A DNA stretch of 64,000 bases from Aeromonas hydrophila subsp. hydrophila ATCC 7966 (GTDB lineage Bacteria > Pseudomonadota > Gammaproteobacteria > Enterobacterales > Aeromonadaceae), in contig NC_008570.1 in NCBI RefSeq assembly GCF_000014805.1, positions 4,636,001 to 4,700,000 on the forward strand, read 5' to 3'. The position numbers and the translations under genes are program-made. Under the pieces are notes generated by a model. The model did not search any database, was not told the origin of the DNA, and saw only the letters and a program-made list of their open reading frames with translations. Shown here piece after piece: positions 15,098 to 24,392 of the stretch. Every line of letters begins with the position of its first letter. Positions within the stretch are counted from its first letter, which is position 1.

Positions 15098-16618
15098 CTA
15101 GCTGGCCAGAAACAGCCGGTAGGCGGGGTCGTCACTCACCTCTTTCCAGCCGTAGCCAATCTCGTGCAGGTAGTCGTGGAAGGCGGCCACGTCCTCGTCC
15201 GGCAGCTCGAAAGCACAGAGCACCCGGCCGTAGTCGGCGCCGTGGTTGCGATAGTGGAACAGGCTGATGTTCCAGCGACAACCCAGGGTCTCCAGAAAGC
15301 GCATCAGGGCGCCCGGCTGCTCCGGAAACTTGAAGCTGTAGAGGCGTTCACCGAGGGGCCGGGCCGGGCGGCCGCCAATCATGTAGCGCACGTGGTTCTT
15401 GGCCAGCTCGCTCTCGGTCATGTTGACCACCGGATAGCCGTTGCCACCGAGCTGATCGATGATCTGGCCCAGCTCCTCGTCACCGCCGGTGAGGCGCACC
15501 GAGACGAACAGCGACGCCTGCTCGGCATCCGCATAGCGATAGTTGAACTCGGTCACCATGCGCGGCCCGAGCTGACGGCAGAAGTCGAGGAAGGCCCCCT
15601 TGCGCTCGGGGATGGTCACCGCCAGCATGCCCTCGCGCTTCTCGCCGATCTCGCAGCGCTCCGACACGTAGCGCAGGCTGTGGAAGTTGACGTTGGCGCC
15701 GGACAAAATGGCCGCCATCCGCCCCCCTTTCACCTGCTCCCGCTCGCTGTAGGCCTTGAGGCCGGCCAGCGACAGGGCCCCCGACGGCTCGGCGATGGCA
15801 CGGCAGTCGTCGAAGATGTCTTTCAGCGCGGCGCAGATCTGGTCGTTGGAGACGGTCACCACCTCATCCAGATACTGGTTGCACAGGCGGAAGGTCTCCT
15901 CGCCGATGCGCTTGACCGCCACCCCGTCCGCAAACAGCGAGACCCGTTCCAGATTGACCGGCTCGCCGGCCGCCAGCGCGGCCTTGAGGCAGGCGGAGCC
16001 CTCCGCCTCCACCCCGATCACCTTCACATCCGGCAGCAGCTGCTTGATATAGACCGCCACCCCGGCAGCCAGGCCGCCGCCGCCCACCGGCACGAACACG
16101 TGGGTGAGGTGGGTATCCTGCTCCAGCAGCTCCTTGCCGATGGTGCCCTGCCCGGCGATCACCTCGACGTCGTCAAACGGCGGGATCAGGGTGTAGCCCT
16201 CCAACTCGGCGAGGCGGCGGCTCTCGCCGTACGCCTCGTCGAAGCTGTTGCCAAACAGCATGACGTTGCCGCCCTGACGGCGCACCGCGTCGATCTTGAT
16301 GTCCGGCGTGGTCTTGGGCATCACGATGATCGCCTTGATACCGAGCTTGGCGGCCGACAGGGCGACCCCCTGGGCGTGGTTGCCAGCAGAGGCGGCGATG
16401 ACGCCGCGCGCCTTCTGCTCCTCGGTCAGGGTGGCGATCTTGTGGTAGGCGCCGCGCAGCTTGAAGGAGTGGACCGGTTGCAGGTCCTCCCGCTTCAGGC
16501 TGACGTGATTGCCGAGCCGCTCGGAGAGTTTCTTCAGGGTTTGCAGGGGGGTGACCCGTGCCGCCTCATAGACGGGAGAGAGCAACACCTTGCGTAGATA
16601 ATCCGCCGCAGAAACCAT
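15098..16618 (-). CDS. ilvA: Threonine ammonia-lyase, biosynthetic (IlvA)
   Basis: 506 residues. PLP enzyme converting threonine to 2-oxobutanoate, the first step to isoleucine. PLP Lys53 in HSFKLRGAY, phosphate loop GGGGLAAG, and ASAGNHAQGVA. Two C-terminal ACT-like regulatory domains (from about 325: LAVTIPERKGAFLDFCR; from about 420: SFKFPEQPGALMRFLE) mark the isoleucine-inhibited biosynthetic type rather than the short catabolic TdcB. It is the last gene of the operon; ATG 16618 lies three bases after the ilvD stop, consistent with translational coupling. Confidence 0.97.
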   Translation of the reverse strand: MVSAADYLRKVLLSPVYEAARVTPLQTLKKLSERLGNHVSLKREDLQPVHSFKLRGAYHKIATLTEEQKARGVIAASAGNHAQGVALSAAKLGIKAIIVMPKTTPDIKIDAVRRQGGNVMLFGNSFDEAYGESRRLAELEGYTLIPPFDDVEVIAGQGTIGKELLEQDTHLTHVFVPVGGGGLAAGVAVYIKQLLPDVKVIGVEAEGSACLKAALAAGEPVNLERVSLFADGVAVKRIGEETFRLCNQYLDEVVTVSNDQICAALKDIFDDCRAIAEPSGALSLAGLKAYSEREQVKGGRMAAILSGANVNFHSLRYVSERCEIGEKREGMLAVTIPERKGAFLDFCRQLGPRMVTEFNYRYADAEQASLFVSVRLTGGDEELGQIIDQLGGNGYPVVNMTESELAKNHVRYMIGGRPARPLGERLYSFKFPEQPGALMRFLETLGCRWNISLFHYRNHGADYGRVLCAFELPDEDVAAFHDYLHEIGYGWKEVSDDPAYRLFLAS

Positions 16619-16621
16619 GGT

Positions 16622-18463
16622 TTATTCCCCCAGCATCGAACGATCGCGCACCGCACCTTTATCGGCGCTGGTGGCGAACATGGCGTAGGCGCGCAGGGCA
16701 AAGGAGACCTGACGCTGGCGATCGAGCGGCTTCCAGCCACGGGCTTCGACGGCGACGCGGCGGGCAGCCAGCACGCTGTCGGCCACCTCCAGCACCATGC
16801 TGCGGGCCGGGATGTCGATGTTGATGATGTCGCCATCCTCCACCAGACCGATAGTGCCGCCGGAGGCCGCCTCCGGCGAGACGTGGCCGATGGAGAGACC
16901 CGAGGTGCCGCCGGAGAAGCGACCGTCGGTGATCAGGGCGCACGCCTTGCCAAGCCCCATGGACTTGAGATAAGTGGTGGGGTAGAGCATCTCCTGCATG
17001 CCAGGGCCCCCTTTCGGGCCTTCGTAGCGGATCACCACCACTTCACCGGCCTTGACGGTGCCATCCAGAATGCCCGCAACCGCCGTGTCCTGGCTCTCGA
17101 ATACCCGGGCCGGGCCACGGAAGGTGAGGTTCTCCTCATCCACCCCGGCAGTCTTGACGATGGCACCGTTCAGCGCCAGGTTGCCGGCGAGCACGGCCAG
17201 GCCCCCTTCCAGGCTGTAGGCGTTGTCCAGCGAGCGGATGCAGCCTTCGGCGCGGTCCAGATCCAGCTCCGGCCAGCGGCAATCCTGGCTGAAGGCCTTG
17301 GTGGTGCGGATCCCGGCCGGGCCGGCGCGATAGAAGTCCACCACCTCCTGACTGGGCTGGCGGCTGACGTCGTATTCGGCCAGCAGCTCCACCAGCGAGG
17401 TCCCCAGCACGTTGCGGGTATCCCCGTGCACCAGACCCGCTTTTTCCAGCTGGCCCAGAATGGCGACCACGCCGCCGGCACGGTGCACGTCTTCCATGTG
17501 GTATTTCTGGGTGGAGGGCGCCACCTTGCACAGCTGGGGCACCTTGCGCGACATGCGGTCGATGTCGGCCATGGTGAAGTCGACGCCCGCCTCCTGGGCC
17601 GCCGCCAGCAGGTGCAGCACGGTATTGGTGGAGCCGCCCATGGCGATGTCGAGCGCCATGGCGTTCTCGAACGCCGCCTTGGTGGCGATGTTGCGCGGCA
17701 GCGCCGAGGCATCGTCTTGCTCATACCAGCGCTTGGCCAGGGTCACGATGCGCTGGCCCGCCAGCTTGAACAGCTGCTCGCGGTCGCTGTGGGTCGCCAG
17801 CAGCGAGCCATTGCCCGGCTGGGAGAGACCCAGCGCCTCGGTCAGACAGTTCATGGAGTTGGCGGTGAACATGCCGGAGCAGGAGCCGCAGGTGGGGCAG
17901 GCGCTGCGTTCCACCTGTTCGCTCTGGGCGTCGGAAACCTTGGGGTCGGCGCCCTGGATCATGGCGTCCACCAGGTCCAGCTTGATGATCTGGTCGGAGA
18001 GTTTGGTCTTGCCCGCTTCCATCGGGCCGCCGGAGACGAAGATCACCGGGATGTTGATGCGCAGGGCGGCCATCAGCATCCCCGGGGTGATCTTGTCGCA
18101 GTTGGAGATGCAGACCATGGCGTCGGCGCAGTGGGCATTGACCATGTACTCCACCGAATCGGCGATCAGCTCGCGCGATGGCAGGGAGTAGAGCATGCCG
18201 CCGTGGCCCATGGCGATGCCGTCATCCACGGCGATGGTGTTGAACTCCTTGGCCACCCCGCCTGCGGCTTCGATCTCGCGGGCCACCAGTTGGCCCAGAT
18301 CCTTGAGGTGAACGTGGCCCGGAACGAACTGGGTGAAGGAGTTGACCACGGCGATGATGGGCTTGCCGAAATCCTGATCGGTCATTCCGGTGGCGCGCCA
18401 CAGGGCGCGGGCCCCGGCCATGTTACGTCCGTGGGTGGTGGTGGCGGATCTCAACTTCGGCAT
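16622..18463 (-). CDS. ilvD: Dihydroxy-acid dehydratase (IlvD)
   Basis: 613 residues (E. coli 616). Dehydrates dihydroxy-acids to the 2-oxo acid precursors of valine and isoleucine. Iron-sulfur cysteines are visible in [10 protein letters not shown] and [11 protein letters not shown]; Lys/Asp/Glu metal site residues include [12 protein letters not shown]-terminal swivelling domain with [21 protein letters not shown]. The start [17 protein letters not shown] at ATG 18463, with AGGGAG upstream, matches the family; the open frame continues 48 codons further upstream through non-homologous sequence. The 144-base spacer to ilvE holds two hairpins, so ilvD may be partly uncoupled from the genes before it. 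Confidence 0.97.
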   Translation of the reverse strand: MPKLRSATTTHGRNMAGARALWRATGMTDQDFGKPIIAVVNSFTQFVPGHVHLKDLGQLVAREIEAAGGVAKEFNTIAVDDGIAMGHGGMLYSLPSRELIADSVEYMVNAHCADAMVCISNCDKITPGMLMAALRINIPVIFVSGGPMEAGKTKLSDQIIKLDLVDAMIQGADPKVSDAQSEQVERSACPTCGSCSGMFTANSMNCLTEALGLSQPGNGSLLATHSDREQLFKLAGQRIVTLAKRWYEQDDASALPRNIATKAAFENAMALDIAMGGSTNTVLHLLAAAQEAGVDFTMADIDRMSRKVPQLCKVAPSTQKYHMEDVHRAGGVVAILGQLEKAGLVHGDTRNVLGTSLVELLAEYDVSRQPSQEVVDFYRAGPAGIRTTKAFSQDCRWPELDLDRAEGCIRSLDNAYSLEGGLAVLAGNLALNGAIVKTAGVDEENLTFRGPARVFESQDTAVAGILDGTVKAGEVVVIRYEGPKGGPGMQEMLYPTTYLKSMGLGKACALITDGRFSGGTSGLSIGHVSPEAASGGTIGLVEDGDIINIDIPARSMVLEVADSVLAARRVAVEARGWKPLDRQRQVSFALRAYAMFATSADKGAVRDRSMLGE

Positions 18464-18543
18464 GTCTCTACTCCCTGAATGCCCAGCGGGCTCATTATCT
18501 TTGGAAATGAAAAGTGACTCTCGGATCGGGAATCGATCCTGGT

Positions 18544-18600
18544 GAGGGCACAGCGCAGTGCCCTGACCGGAAGCGACTCGGGGAGGCATGGCGCCTCCCC
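18544..18600. other. Two stem-loops in the ilvE-ilvD spacer
   Basis: AGGGCA...TGCCCT (18545-18564) and GGGGAGGC-ATGGC-GCCTCCCC (18580-18600) lie just after the ilvE stop. Neither has a T-run on the minus strand, so they are more likely RNA processing or stability elements than terminators. Confidence 0.45.
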
Positions 18601-18607
18601 TCTGCAA

Positions 18608-19552
18608 TCAGTCGTTAACTGGCGTCAGCCAGCCCCACTTGTCCTCGGTCTGGCCATTGAACAGGCCAAAGAAGGCGTTTTGCAGCTGCTCGGTCACCGG
18701 GCCGCGGCAGCCAGCGCCCACCTTCATCCGATCGACGGAGCGCACCGGGGTCACCTCGGCCGCCGTGCCGGTCATGAAGATTTCGTCTGCGACATAGAGA
18801 GCCTCGCGGGGCAGCGCCTGCTCGCGCACCTCGTAACCCAGATCGCGGGCCAGCGTCATGATGGTGTCACGGGTGATGCCGGGCAGGATGGCGGCGGTAG
18901 CGGGCGGGGTAAACAGCACGCCGTTCTTTACCAGGAACAGGTTCTCCCCCGCCCCTTCGCTCAGGTAGCCGTTCACGTCCAGCGCCAACCCCTCGGCGAA
19001 GCCGTTGCGCTTGGCCTCCCGGCTGATCAGCTGGGAAGAGAGGTAGTTGCCGCCCGCCTTGGCGCCGGTGGGAATGGTGTTGGGAGCGAGCCGGTTCCAG
19101 GAGGTAACACAGACATCCACCCCGTTTTTCAGCCCCTCTTCCCCCAGATAGGCGCCCCACGGCAGGGCGGCCACCATCAGGTCGGCCTTGGCATCCAGCG
19201 GCGGATGCAGCCCCAGCCCCACGTTGCCGACAAAGGCCAGCGGGCGCAGATAGCCGCTCTTCAGGCCGTTCTCGCGCACCACGGTGCGGCAGGCTTCATT
19301 CACGTCGGCCTCGCTGTAGGGAACATCCATCCAGTAGATCTTGGCGGAGTCGAACAGGCGGCGGGTGTGCTCCTGCAGACGGAAGATGCAGGTCCCCTTG
19401 GGGGTATCGTAGGCGCGCACCCCCTCAAACACCGAGGAGCCATAGTGCAGGGCGTGGCTCATCACGTGCACCTGGGCATCCTGCCAGGGCACCAGTGTGC
19501 CGTTGAACCAGATGTATTGCGGGTGAGTGGCTGATTGGGAAGGCTGTGACAT
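18608..19552 (-). CDS. ilvE: Branched-chain amino acid aminotransferase (IlvE)
   Basis: 314 residues, class IV PLP aminotransferase. It makes the last step of valine, isoleucine and leucine synthesis using glutamate. Motifs: HALHYGSSVFEGVRAY, catalytic Lys in GAKAGGNYLSSQ, EGAGENLFLVKNG and TGTAAEVTPVRSVD. ATG 19552 lies 12 bases after the ilvM stop (19565), so it is co-transcribed. The C-terminal GWLTPVND is close to the E. coli end. Confidence 0.97.
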   Translation of the reverse strand: MSQPSQSATHPQYIWFNGTLVPWQDAQVHVMSHALHYGSSVFEGVRAYDTPKGTCIFRLQEHTRRLFDSAKIYWMDVPYSEADVNEACRTVVRENGLKSGYLRPLAFVGNVGLGLHPPLDAKADLMVAALPWGAYLGEEGLKNGVDVCVTSWNRLAPNTIPTGAKAGGNYLSSQLISREAKRNGFAEGLALDVNGYLSEGAGENLFLVKNGVLFTPPATAAILPGITRDTIMTLARDLGYEVREQALPREALYVADEIFMTGTAAEVTPVRSVDRMKVGAGCRGPVTEQLQNAFFGLFNGQTEDKWGWLTPVND

Positions 19553-19564
19553 TGGCTTGGCTCC

Positions 19565-19816
19565 TTAAGCTCTGATCCGGGGTTGCTGTTCCAGTGCATC
19601 GACCCGGGAAACGTCCACCAGCTTCACCAGCTGGCTCCACAACTGCTGGATGGGACGCACCGACTCGACAGTAACCGTGATCCGCAGTTGTTGGCAATCC
19701 TGCTCCATGTTGAGGGCGCAGAGGTTGAAACCGCGGTGACGAACCACCCGCAGCACCCGCTCCATCACTTCAGGTCTGGGCTGGGCATGGATTTGCAAGG
19801 TATTGAACTGACTCAT
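19565..19816 (-). CDS. ilvM: Acetolactate synthase II small subunit (IlvM)
   Basis: 83 residues with one ACT domain ([31 protein letters not shown]). It is the regulatory partner of IlvG; isozyme II is classically valine-resistant. The ATG at 19816 overlaps the ilvG stop by four bases (ATGA), a sign of translational coupling and 1:1 subunit synthesis. The frame remains open far upstream inside ilvG, but that part is the wrong frame of ilvG. Confidence 0.93.
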   Translation of the reverse strand: MSQFNTLQIHAQPRPEVMERVLRVVRHRGFNLCALNMEQDCQQLRITVTVESVRPIQQLWSQLVKLVDVSRVDALEQQPRIRA

Positions 19817-21459
19817 GGGCGTAGCTCCATCATCTGGTGGTTGGCGACTCCTGGCGGAACCAGGGGCCAGACGTTTTCTTCCTCTGAAATGGCCACATGC
19901 AGCAGGTAGGCACTCTCGCTGGCCAGCAGGCGATCGAGGGCGCCGGCTATCTGATCCTTGCATGTGATGGTTTCGCCGGGGATGCCGAAGGCGGCAGCCA
20001 GGGCGATGAAATCGGGGTTGTCGGAGAGGATGGTCTCGCTGTAGCGGCCGTCGAAGAACAGCTCCTGCCACTGGCGCACCATGCCGAGGCGCTGGTTGTC
20101 CAGCAGCACCATCTTCACCTTGAGCTGGGCCCGGCGGATGGTGCCAAGCTCCTGCACGTTCATCATGAAAGAGCCATCGCCGCTCACCAGCACCACTTCA
20201 TCCTCCGGGCGCGACATCTTGGCGCCGATGGCGGCCGGCAGGCCGAAGCCCATGGTGCCGAGACCGGCGCTGGAGAGGTGGTTGCGCGGGCTGGTGAAGC
20301 GCATGTGCTGGGCCACCCACATCTGATGCTGACCCACGTCGCAGGCCACCACGCTGGTCTCCGGCAACCTGGCAGAGAGCTGCTTGAGCAGCGCCGGGGC
20401 ATAGATGGGCTGACCGGGATGGTCGTAGCGAAAGGCATACTCGCGGGCCATGTTCGCGCAGTGCTCACGCCATGGGTCGATGGAGAGGGACATGGCGAGG
20501 CGCGGCAGCACCTGTTTGAGATCCTGGGTGATGCCCACCTCGGCGGCGCGGCGCTTGCCGAACTCGGCGGCGTCCACATCGAGGTGGATCACCTTGGCTT
20601 CGGGGGCGAACTCCTCCAGCTTGCCGGTCACCCGATCATCGAAACGGGCCCCCACCACCAGCAGCAAGTCGCACTGCTGCACCGCATAGTTGGCGGCCTT
20701 GGTGCCGTGCATGCCGAGCATGCCGAGATAAACGGGGCTGTCGGGATCCAGCGCCCCTATCCCCTTGAGGGTGGTGACCGCCGGCATGCCGGTCGCGGCG
20801 GCAAACTCGCGCAGCTGCTGTTCGGCATTGGCCATGCCCACTCCGCCGCCGACGTAGAGCACCGGGCGCTCGGCGGCGGCCAGCAGGGTACGGGCAGCCG
20901 TCAGTTCGGCCTGGCTCAGATGCTCGGGCTCTGCCACCGCAAACAGCGGGCTCTGGGTTGGCACCTTGGCCAGTTGCACATCCTTGGGCAGGTCGATCAG
21001 CACCGGGCCCGGGCGCCCCTCACTGGCGATGGCGAAGGCTTCGGCGATCACCTGCGGCAGATCGGCCACATCGGTCACCATGAAGGAGTGCTTGGTGCAG
21101 GAGAGGGACATGCCGAGCACATCGACCTCCTGAAACGCATCGGTCCCGACGGCGGCGCAAGGCACCTGACCGCTGATGGCCACCAGCGGCACCGAATCGA
21201 GCAGCGCCTCCGCGAGGCCAGTTACCAGATTGGTGGCGCCGGGGCCGGAGGTGGCGATGCAGACCCCCACCTGACCGGAAGCGCGGGCATAACCCACCGC
21301 CGCCATGGCGGCACCCTGCTCGTGGCGACAGAGCTGATGGGCCAGGCCACCGTCATACAGGGCATCGTAGACCGGCATGATGGCCCCGCCCGGGTAACCA
21401 AACACCTGAGTCACACCTTGTTGCTTGAGAGCCTGTACCAAAAACTGCGCGCCGTTCAT
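19813..21459 (-). CDS. ilvG: Acetolactate synthase II large subunit (IlvG), intact
   Basis: 548 residues. Thiamine-diphosphate enzyme condensing pyruvate with pyruvate or 2-oxobutanoate. [15 protein letters not shown], catalytic Glu in [27 protein letters not shown], and ThDP motif [14 protein letters not shown]...DNQRLGMV. The frame is complete, unlike E. coli K-12 where ilvG is frameshifted, so the cell should tolerate valine if this is its main isozyme. It is the first structural gene after the leader and attenuator. Confidence 0.97.
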   Translation of the reverse strand: MNGAQFLVQALKQQGVTQVFGYPGGAIMPVYDALYDGGLAHQLCRHEQGAAMAAVGYARASGQVGVCIATSGPGATNLVTGLAEALLDSVPLVAISGQVPCAAVGTDAFQEVDVLGMSLSCTKHSFMVTDVADLPQVIAEAFAIASEGRPGPVLIDLPKDVQLAKVPTQSPLFAVAEPEHLSQAELTAARTLLAAAERPVLYVGGGVGMANAEQQLREFAAATGMPAVTTLKGIGALDPDSPVYLGMLGMHGTKAANYAVQQCDLLLVVGARFDDRVTGKLEEFAPEAKVIHLDVDAAEFGKRRAAEVGITQDLKQVLPRLAMSLSIDPWREHCANMAREYAFRYDHPGQPIYAPALLKQLSARLPETSVVACDVGQHQMWVAQHMRFTSPRNHLSSAGLGTMGFGLPAAIGAKMSRPEDEVVLVSGDGSFMMNVQELGTIRRAQLKVKMVLLDNQRLGMVRQWQELFFDGRYSETILSDNPDFIALAAAFGIPGETITCKDQIAGALDRLLASESAYLLHVAISEEENVWPLVPPGVANHQMMELRP

Positions 21460-21483
21460 CTGGAAAATCCTGTCCTGTGGTCG

Positions 21484-21516
21484 AAAAAAAACCCCCGAGC
21501 TGTGAGGCTCGGGGGT
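21484..21516 (-). terminator. ilv operon attenuator
   Basis: Stem ACCCCCGAGC-TGTGAG-GCTCGGGGGT (21491-21516) followed on the minus strand by eight T. It sits between the leader peptide stop (21546) and ilvG, the place of the ilvGMEDA attenuator in enterobacteria. Confidence 0.93.
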
Positions 21517-21545
21517 CGCTTGTTTCGTTCTGTCCGGTGGTGGGT

Positions 21546-21644
21546 CTATCCCTTGTTCCGTGCAGCTAAACGAGCCCCGAGCGGTGAGATAATAATCACC
21601 ACTAGGACCACAATAATGCTGACGAAACGGGAGGCCATGTTCAT
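21546..21644 (-). CDS. ilvL: ilv operon leader peptide (IlvL)
   Basis: 32 residues encoded from ATG 21644 (second in-frame ATG at 21638) to TAG at 21546. The core reads [19 protein letters not shown]: runs of Val and Ile with few Leu codons, followed by a Pro, the same design as E. coli IlvL. Ribosome stalling at these codons when charged Val/Ile/Leu tRNA is scarce would prevent the attenuator stem just downstream from forming. The ribosome site is poor (AGGA 15 bases upstream). The 198-base region upstream, shared with divergent comM, contains an A/T-rich block and a GGCAA...TTGCC dyad near 21724-21740; no clear consensus promoter can be fixed. Confidence 0.9.
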   Translation of the reverse strand: MNMASRFVSIIVVLVVIIISPLGARLAARNKG

Positions 21645-21842
21645 AGTTACAACCGGAAATCCTGTGAAATGGGGCGGTTTTTACCGCGAATGGCTATTAG
21701 AACTAGCACGGTGATTTTTATTGGGCAAGCGTTTTTTGCCTGACAAGACTCTGATTTTGACTGAGTCCGAACGCATCGATTGGAACAAAAAACTAATAAA
21801 AAACGGTTAACCAGCACATACATCAAACCAAGGACGGGATTT

Positions 21843-23357
21843 ATGTCATTAGCTGTGGTTTATAGCCGTGCCAGCTTGGGTGTCGCGGCCCCGCAAGTGA
21901 CGGTGGAGGTGCACCTCTCCAACGGTTTGCCCGCCTTCAACATGGTGGGCCTGCCGGAAACCTCGGTGAAGGAGTCGCGGGATCGGGTGCGCAGTGCCCT
22001 GCTCAACGGCAATTTCGAGTTCCCTTCCAAACACATCACGGTCAATCTGGCCCCAGCCGATCTGCCCAAGGAGGGGGGCCGCTTCGATCTGGCCATCGCC
22101 ATCGGCATCCTCGCCGCTTCCAAGCAGATACCCGCAAAATACCTGCTCGATCACGAATTTTTAGGCGAACTGGCCCTGACCGGCGAGATCCGCCCCGTGC
22201 TCGGGGTACTGCCCGCCGTGCTCGCCTGCCGCGACGCGGGGCGCACCCTGCTGGTACCGCGAGAAAACGGCCCCGAGGCCTCCCTCATTCAGGATGCCGA
22301 GGTGCGCACCGCCCATCAGCTGCTGGCCGTCACCGCCTGGCTGGCAGGCCAGTACGAACTGCCACTGCCGGATCCCCAGACCACGGAGGCCCTGCCCGAT
22401 GTGCCGGACCTGCAGGACGTGATCGGCCAGTCTCAGGCCAAACGGGCGCTGGAGATCGCCGCCGCCGGCAGCCACAACCTGCTGTTCATCGGCCCACCCG
22501 GCACCGGCAAGAGCATGCTGGCGAGCCGCTTGCCCGGCATTCTGCCACCACTGAGCGAGCAGGAGGCGCAGCAGACCGCCGCCATTCACTCCATCGGCGG
22601 CCTCACCCCGCGCGCCGGTCACTGGCATCACAGACCCTATCGCACGCCGCACCACAGCGCCTCGGCCGTGGCGCTGGTGGGAGGCGGCAGCCACCCACGG
22701 CCCGGTGAAATATCCCTGGCCCACAACGGCGTACTGTTTCTGGATGAGCTGCCGGAGTTCGAGCGCAAGGTGCTCGACTCCCTGCGCGAGCCGCTGGAGA
22801 CGGGCCACATCACCATCAGCCGGGCCGCCCGGCAGGTGGATTTTCCCGCCCGCTTCCAGCTGGTCGGCGCCATGAACCCCAGCCCTTGCGGGCACTATGG
22901 CGATGGCCAGACCCGCTCCAGCCCGGATCAGATCCTGCGCTACCTCGGCAAGCTCTCCGGCCCCTTTCTCGACCGCTTCGACCTGACGGTGGAGGTGCCG
23001 CTGCTGCCCAAGGGCAGCCTGACCGGCAAGGCTGAGCGGGGGGAGTCGAGCCAGCAGATCCGCGAGCGGGTACTGGGGGCGCGGGAGCGCATGCTGAGCC
23101 GCAACGGCAAGCTCAACAACCTGCTTGATAGCCGTGAAATCGAAGAAATTTGCCGCTTATCGCCGCAGGATGCCGAGTTTCTGGAGAATGCCATCCAGAA
23201 GCTGGGGCTCAGCATCCGGGCCTGGCACCGCATCCTGCGGGTGTCGCGCACCATAGCCGATCTGGCAGGACGACAGGCCATCGAGAAGGAACACCTGATC
23301 GAGGCGCTCGGCTACCGGGCCATGGACCGGCTGCTGTCGCGGCTGCGCAGCGGCTGA
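21843..23357 (+). CDS. comM: YifB/ComM family Mg-chelatase-like AAA ATPase
   Basis: 504 residues. N-terminal Lon-protease-like fold domain (VEVHLSNGLPAFNMVGLPETSVKESRDRVRSA), then AAA+ core with Walker A GPPGTGKSMLASRLPGILPP (about residue 219), Walker B VLFLDELPEF, and C-terminal Mg-chelatase domain. In Vibrio, ComM is a helicase promoting branch migration during natural transformation; the E. coli homologue is YifB. ATG 21843 has AAGGA eight bases upstream and matches the family N-terminus MSLAVVYSRA; an upstream ATG at 21780 would add an unrelated Lys-rich leader. Adjacent to ilvLG as in enterobacteria. Confidence 0.93.
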   Translation: MSLAVVYSRASLGVAAPQVTVEVHLSNGLPAFNMVGLPETSVKESRDRVRSALLNGNFEFPSKHITVNLAPADLPKEGGRFDLAIAIGILAASKQIPAKYLLDHEFLGELALTGEIRPVLGVLPAVLACRDAGRTLLVPRENGPEASLIQDAEVRTAHQLLAVTAWLAGQYELPLPDPQTTEALPDVPDLQDVIGQSQAKRALEIAAAGSHNLLFIGPPGTGKSMLASRLPGILPPLSEQEAQQTAAIHSIGGLTPRAGHWHHRPYRTPHHSASAVALVGGGSHPRPGEISLAHNGVLFLDELPEFERKVLDSLREPLETGHITISRAARQVDFPARFQLVGAMNPSPCGHYGDGQTRSSPDQILRYLGKLSGPFLDRFDLTVEVPLLPKGSLTGKAERGESSQQIRERVLGARERMLSRNGKLNNLLDSREIEEICRLSPQDAEFLENAIQKLGLSIRAWHRILRVSRTIADLAGRQAIEKEHLIEALGYRAMDRLLSRLRSG

Positions 23358-23477
23358 TACGGGGCAGGAAGCGACCGCGATGGCCCCTTGCATGGTCTCG
23401 CGGGCCGTCGGCTGATATTATGGCCACAGATCTGACCACTTGATGGCCCCTTATCGACAGCAAGACGGACCCGACCC

Positions 23478-24392
23478 ATGCCCAACAAGCTGATTGAGCG
23501 ACTGCGCGGCAGCCTCTCGACCCTGCTCTATTTTCTCAACACCCTGTTCTGGTTTATCCCCATCCTCACGCTGGGCCTGCTCAAGCTGTTGCTGCCCCTC
23601 AAGGGGTGGCGCACCCTCTGCAACGCGCTGCTGGACGGCTGTGCCGGCTGCTGGATCGGTTTCAACAACCTGATCCAGAAAACCATCATCAGAACCCCTT
23701 TCGATGTGGTCGGAGTGGACAAAGGGCGCCGGAATGAGTGGTATATGGTGATTGCCAACCATCAATCCTGGGTCGACATACTGGTACTGCAGCGGATTTT
23801 TAATCAAAAAATCCCCTTCCTGAAGTTTTTCCTCAAGAAAGAGCTGATTTGGGTACCTTTTCTCGGCCTGGCCTGGTGGGCGCTGGATTTCCCCTTCATG
23901 CGGCGATATTCGCGCAAGTTGCTGGAAAAGAAGCCGCATCTGAAGGGAAAAGACATAGAGACCACACGCCAGGCCTGTGCCAAGTTCCGCCATATTCCGG
24001 TCAGTGTGATGAACTTCGTGGAGGGCACCCGCTTCACCGTCCGCAAACACGACAAACAGGCAGCACCCTATCGCCACCTGCTGCACCCGCGGGCTGGCGG
24101 CATCGCCTTCACTCTGGCGGCCATGGGGGATCAGCTGCACAAGCTGGTGGATGTGACCATCGCCTATCCCGACGGCATCCCCAGTTACTGGGACTTCATG
24201 TGCGGTCGGGTCAAGGAGATCAAGGTTCGAGTCCGCTTTTTGCCGATCGAACGCAATCTGGTGGGGGATTACTTCAATGACCCCGAGTTCCAACAAGAGT
24301 TTCAACAGTGGCTGAACGGGATCTGGCACGAGAAAGACCAGACCCTGGATCAGCTGCTGGCGGACAAGACGCCCTCAACGACGCCATGCTAA
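23478..24392 (+). CDS. YihG-like acyltransferase (PlsC/LPLAT family), first copy
   Basis: 304 residues. N-terminal hydrophobic segment (LLYFLNTLFWFIPILTLGLLKLLLP) likely anchors it in the inner membrane. Catalytic block I NHQSWVDILVL (His and Asp of HX4D), block II FPFMRRYSRK, and block III NFVEGTRFT; these are the 1-acyl-glycerol-3-phosphate acyltransferase motifs. E. coli YihG is a second, polyunsaturated-acyl-preferring homologue of PlsC. Substrate here is inferred to be lysophosphatidic acid or lysophospholipid. The gene overlaps the next, related one by seven bases. Confidence 0.87.
   Translation: MPNKLIERLRGSLSTLLYFLNTLFWFIPILTLGLLKLLLPLKGWRTLCNALLDGCAGCWIGFNNLIQKTIIRTPFDVVGVDKGRRNEWYMVIANHQSWVDILVLQRIFNQKIPFLKFFLKKELIWVPFLGLAWWALDFPFMRRYSRKLLEKKPHLKGKDIETTRQACAKFRHIPVSVMNFVEGTRFTVRKHDKQAAPYRHLLHPRAGGIAFTLAAMGDQLHKLVDVTIAYPDGIPSYWDFMCGRVKEIKVRVRFLPIERNLVGDYFNDPEFQQEFQQWLNGIWHEKDQTLDQLLADKTPSTTPC

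Noticed and set aside
15068..21714. Long plus-strand frames opposite ilvA, ilvD and ilvG
   Set aside because: Shadows of the ilv genes with compositionally odd His/Gly/Leu-rich translations; the minus strand encodes known enzymes.
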